A stretch of 64,000 nucleotides of DNA from Annulohypoxylon bovei var. microspora (Eukaryota > Ascomycota > Sordariomycetes > Xylariales > Hypoxylaceae). Below, piece by piece: positions 60,374 to 64,000 of the stretch (its first letter is position 1; each line of letters begins with the position of its first letter). The DNA is taken from contig MU405305.1 in the NCBI GenBank assembly GCA_022836615.1, forward strand, positions 1 to 64,000, written 5' to 3'. The position numbers and the translations under genes were made by a program. Below the pieces are notes generated by a model. The model searched no databases and was not told the DNA's origin. It saw only the letters and a program-made list of their open reading frames with translations.

Positions 60374-63025
60374 TTAGATGTTCCGTAAACCGTCCATGGT
60401 AACATCGAAGTTTAGGATGTCAAAATCAAGCTATTAAAGAACTTGTCAGAGCTTTCAAAAAAGGAGTAATATTTCCCTACTAACCTCGGGGTAGTTATTA
60501 TCCTCCCAATCAAATGTCGAAAATTCTGGGGCATCAGGTATAATGAGCTGAGAGTTATTAATCTCCTATTTCTTAGGAATTAGTATATCATATTTTGAAC
60601 TGTAGATAATATAACATATAAATTGGAAGAGTCATCTCCGGCATTCTAATTAGGTGGGTAATCCAAAATAGGGGGAGAAAGGTATTTCTTACCTCGACAT
60701 AGTCTACATGACTTGGAAGAGACATCTTTTGTCTTTCTATTTGCCTGTGGTGTAGATCAAGGAACCTCCTTGCACATGATGCCTTAGCTGTCTGGCGAGA
60801 TTCCCTTCCCAGATGTATTTCGAGTAATAAAATCGCTGCATATAAGGTAATAAAACACCAGAGTTCGCTATAGCAACATCGCAAATGCATATCCTCCGCA
60901 AACGGGATACCCTTCTCAAGAAGATCGATCGTAGATTGGTAGTCAGCTACGACAACGCTCACAAGACCTATATATGAAGTTAATGCTGACCACAGATGAT
61001 ATTTCTACCTCCTATCTACTAGAGGAGCAGTTTATTTTGCTGACCTTTAGGTTGAAGCATAGTAACGCGAACTAGGTTCAATGAAGCCAATAGGAGGTCT
61101 TCTCTGAGCATCGTTAAGCTCTGGCACCCTAGCTCCGCTAACTTGCTATTCAGGAGAAGGATATCACGCGACGTGTGATAGCACACTGTTTCTGAAAGCC
61201 AGTGCCGACCATCCTTGTTATGAAGATAAGGTCTATGGAGAGTTAGAATAGTAGTCTTTAGCTGAAAAATCAAAAATGCGTGTGCGAGTGTCGGTGTTTT
61301 AGAACCGCTCTTTCTAGTTGTATCTTCTCTATCCCATGAAGGGATGCTTTCTATCGCTTGCGTTATCTCTTGGGTGTATCTCAAGACGTCATCATAACAG
61401 AGGTCTTTAGAAATCCCAGTGCTGAATAGACGCTGGGATATCTCGAGACGTAATGACCAACTACGTGCGCTGTGGACTTGATAAGATGTGGTGGTGTATT
61501 CGTCTAATGGCTTTGCCATAGGAATATTTTCCGATGTTTCGCTGAAGTCATCATCGTTGAGATTTGTGGGTGGAACAGCATCAGAATTGATGTTGTGTAG
61601 GAGACTAGGCAAACCATATTCGTATGAGTTCTGGAGATCCAACTCTTTTAGGACAGCCCAGATTCGTCTTTTCATCTCCCTCATATAAGGCGTGATAGTA
61701 TTCGCAGATGGGTCACATTGTAGCCCATCTATGATGGCATCCTGGATCAAAGAGCTGGTATCCTTCCACCACTTTTTCTTGTCGGTCATAGACATTCGTT
61801 TAGCAAGGTAAACTAAACATGAAACCTGATAGTGCGCAGGTCTACGATGTTTTAGGCTTCGTTGTCTTAGCCATTGCTCACACGTATAAATCCATTGTGC
61901 AGACATAGCTCGGTATTTGATCGCCACGGACATAACCTCTGTAGATTGACTAGTAGCACAAATAGATGATACCGCGATGATTGCCAATATTAAAGGTGTC
62001 ATGGTAGAGTAGCGTACCCGTTGGGTTGTCCAGAAATTGGCATATTCTCTTTTGAATGTAGGGATATGGATGATTCGATGAAGCTGTTCTAGGCCATCTA
62101 GGTATAACAAAACCAAAATGTCCACATCCTCTTTTGGAGGGAGAACACTCTCTAGATTTATCTCACTCCGAGAGAGAAAATTCACATTGAGCCCCTCCCT
62201 AGTGGACTTTTCTTTTGTAATGTTTACTCCCAAAGGGTTCAGCCATTCTTCAGCTGTTTCCTTGATGAATGGAAATAGTTCATGAATCTATGCATGGGGT
62301 GAGCATATTTAACATATCAAAAGGTGTACATGGATAACAGCTTACCTCATCAAAAAATTGGAAAAGAGCATGCCGACTATAATACCCCTGAGGGAATCTC
62401 CTCCTTGGATCCGAGAGTCGGATGTCGCTAACATGGTTTGAATCCTGGTTAATCTTGTCGCCCGGAGAAATTGTTAAGTCTGGCTGAATATCCTCTGCCA
62501 CGCCGGAGTTCTCCACATTGTAGCTTCCATCAATCAGATTCTCTACTTCTTGGGGTTTTCTATTGGCCGATGACGACGGGTCAGGCTCGACATCTATTAC
62601 GTGTGAGGCTTCTGTGGCGCTATCGCCCATACGCGTCAGATCGACTTTTGGAAGCAATGCCTTTAGCTCAGTGATCTCAGCTTGAAGATCTCGGATCTGT
62701 TGCTCTTGCTGTTGGACATGAGGGCTAAGCACAGGCGACTGTAGTTCTGCTATTGTCTCGAATGAACATTGTGTCGGTCTTCCTGATCTTATACACCTCT
62801 GACAAGGTAAATTCCGGTCACAAGATAGCTATATTAGAATTAAGTAAATGCGATCAAGTTCATTAGGGATTCATATTAGATAGGTACCTTCTTCTTTCTA
62901 CATTCTATACAGCTTAGTCGTGCTCGTTTCTTTCGACGTTTTTTTTCACTAGGTGCACCATTCGACTTTGTAGCACTTGGTTGCTCAGATTTCTCGGCCA
63001 TCTCAAGGTCGGAATTAGATTGCAT
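60374..63025 (-). CDS. Zn2Cys6 fungal transcription factor
   Basis: Six exons are proposed: 63025-62888, 62828-62346, 62287-61045, 60967-60693, 60565-60485 and 60430-60374, for 758 residues. The first two introns are firm. The first splits the zinc cluster, which reads Cys39, 42, 49, 55, 58 and 67 (spacing 2-6-5-2-8). A coiled-coil VQQQEQQIRDLQAEITELKA follows, then an acidic linker, then the fungal-specific domain from about residue 225 (LYLDGLEQLHRIIHIPTFKREY). The last two small exons encode a Glu/Asp/Trp-rich tail (APEFSTFDWEDNNYPE) that looks like an activation segment. The GTCAGC donor at 61044 is unusual. If not used, the protein ends at 61019. It is divergent from the gene at the right edge. 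Targets are unknown. Confidence 0.82.
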
Positions 63026-63643
63026 CTTTTATAATAGTAAAAGGTTCATCTTAATATTCAATAGCATCAAAACTACTCACATTCGTCACCAATGAGACAA
63101 ATGGTAAACCCACCGGAGTTAAGAAAAATCGCCGGTTATCTGCGGTTGCAAATTTCCGCAGTTATTGGTTGAAAAGTCAGCACTAGCTAGGTAGTAATGT
63201 GTCTGATAGAAAATAATATTAATTATCGGCTGAGTTTTAATCAATGATTACTTACTGAGAAAACCATGAGCTAAACCTAGAAACGAAAATGTATCATAAA
63301 TTTAGTAATGGAATATATGAAAGCGAGTGTAAGAATGGTACTATGTACGAATACATGAATTTGTATAGCGCCGGCGAGGTGAGGTTGGGATTTCAAATTC
63401 TTAGTACCTAAGTTTAAATGCTTCACTAATCTCTCTAAAAAAGTGAGTAGATACCTACCTAGGTACCTAATTGGTTGTATGACGTTCAGGAGTGAGAAAA
63501 GAAGCTTCATGGTGACATCACGATAGCGACATTAAGGTTAGCTTCCCCGGAAACATCAACCTCTTCTGTAGATATGTACTCTCACATCTCGAAAATCGGA
63601 TTGAACACCAAGCCTTAAACCCTCGATAAGGAAAATAGGAAAA
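63026..63643. promoter_or_regulatory. Divergent promoter, Zn2Cys6 gene and right-edge gene
   Basis: About 0.6 kb between outward-pointing starts. A CTACCTAGGTACCTA word lies at 63458-63472. No coding frame of note. Confidence 0.5.
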
Positions 63644-64000
63644 ATGTCTAAGGAAGGCGGAGATCTCAATCAAATGGCCAAAGATGGCACGAGCAGTAAG
63701 TTTCTTCGTATTCAATTCTTCACCTTATCGGTTTTCTTGCTATTTTATATGCCTAGTCAGACTAATGTGTTCTGTTGAAGTTCCTGGCGATGCTGGAAAG
63801 CAGAACACGATCCCATCAGTGCCAAGCCCAGAACAGAAATCACAACGTGCTGCAGGTGGCATCGGCGCCAGTTCCTTGCACAGCGCAGCTGACAATCCGA
63901 TCGGGGGAGGAAAGAACGCGGATGATAATGCCGTAACTGCCAGCGGACATGCGGTGCCGCAATCAACCGCAGCTAAACCTAGTGGCAGCGGCGGGAAGGA
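63644..64000 (+). CDS. Partial gene of unknown function, runs off the window
   Basis: Exon 1 is 63644-63695 and exon 2 starts at 63781 and continues past the window edge, joined over an 85-bp intron (GTAAGT, GACTAAT branch, TTGAAG). At least 90 codons are visible: MSKEGGDLNQMAKDGTSS-like N-terminus, then a Gly/Ser/Ala/Pro/Gln-rich stretch with no domain yet. It looks disordered, so the fold, if any, must lie further on. No name can be given. Confidence 0.6.

Noticed and set aside
54581..60962. Secondary-metabolite cluster (dehydrogenase, glycosyltransferase, regulator)
   Set aside because: No polyketide synthase, peptide synthetase, terpene cyclase or other backbone enzyme is present. The genes are in mixed orientation with ordinary spacers.
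1..64000. CRISPR arrays, prophage or bacterial operons
   Set aside because: The spliced genes and fungal families show eukaryotic nuclear DNA. The tandem repeats seen are simple microsatellites without spacers.

Overview
The window is nuclear DNA from a filamentous ascomycete (Pezizomycotina, most likely Sordariomycetes). This rests on short GT-AG introns of about 50-100 bp with CTAAY branch points, fungal-only families (Zn2Cys6 regulators, AYR1-like reductase, vacuolar carboxypeptidase Y, Dal5-type permease, Cas1-type acyltransferase), and long AT-rich blocks that look like repeats destroyed by repeat-induced point mutation (RIP). I do not name a species.

Layout. Positions 1-5380 form one very AT-rich, gene-free block with a sharp edge. 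From 5381 to 9447 there is gene-poor DNA holding a second AT-rich patch and two nested inverted-repeat elements. From 9448 to 24973 lie a Zn2Cys6 regulator, the ribosome-assembly factor KRI1 divergent from a Rab5 GTPase, a RING/RGG/RS-rich RNA-processing candidate, and a basic-region/ankyrin protein. From 24974 to 31637 come a mariner-like MITE, a microsatellite, an AYR1-like reductase, and a Cas1-type membrane acyltransferase whose frame is cut by one in-frame TAG. From 32907 to 42827 are carboxypeptidase Y, the SBDS/Sdo1 ribosome factor, uS13 (RPS18) and three proteins of unknown role, one of them secreted. From 44147 to 49705 are an MFS permease, RNA polymerase I subunit A49 and the 25-residue ribosomal protein eL41. 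From 50765 to the end are an FHA-domain kinase, a Cys-rich unknown, an aldehyde dehydrogenase convergent with a UDP-glycosyltransferase, a small RVxF-bearing ORF, a second Zn2Cys6 regulator and the start of another gene.

How the genes fit together. Most are independent housekeeping genes. There is a loose ribosome-biogenesis theme (KRI1, SDO1, RPS18, A49, eL41), but spread over 35 kb with no sign of co-transcription. The aldehyde dehydrogenase, glycosyltransferase and nearby Zn2Cys6 regulator do not amount to a metabolite cluster, since no backbone enzyme is present. Exon joins were made by eye from splice signals, reading phase and family conservation. Two gene models stay unresolved: SDO1 exon 1 and the Cas1 gene stop. 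The points most worth a second look are the Cas1 TAG, the two families of inverted-repeat elements, the SDO1 junction, an in-frame stopless intron in the RING gene, and a bZIP-like basic region without a zipper fused to ankyrin repeats.
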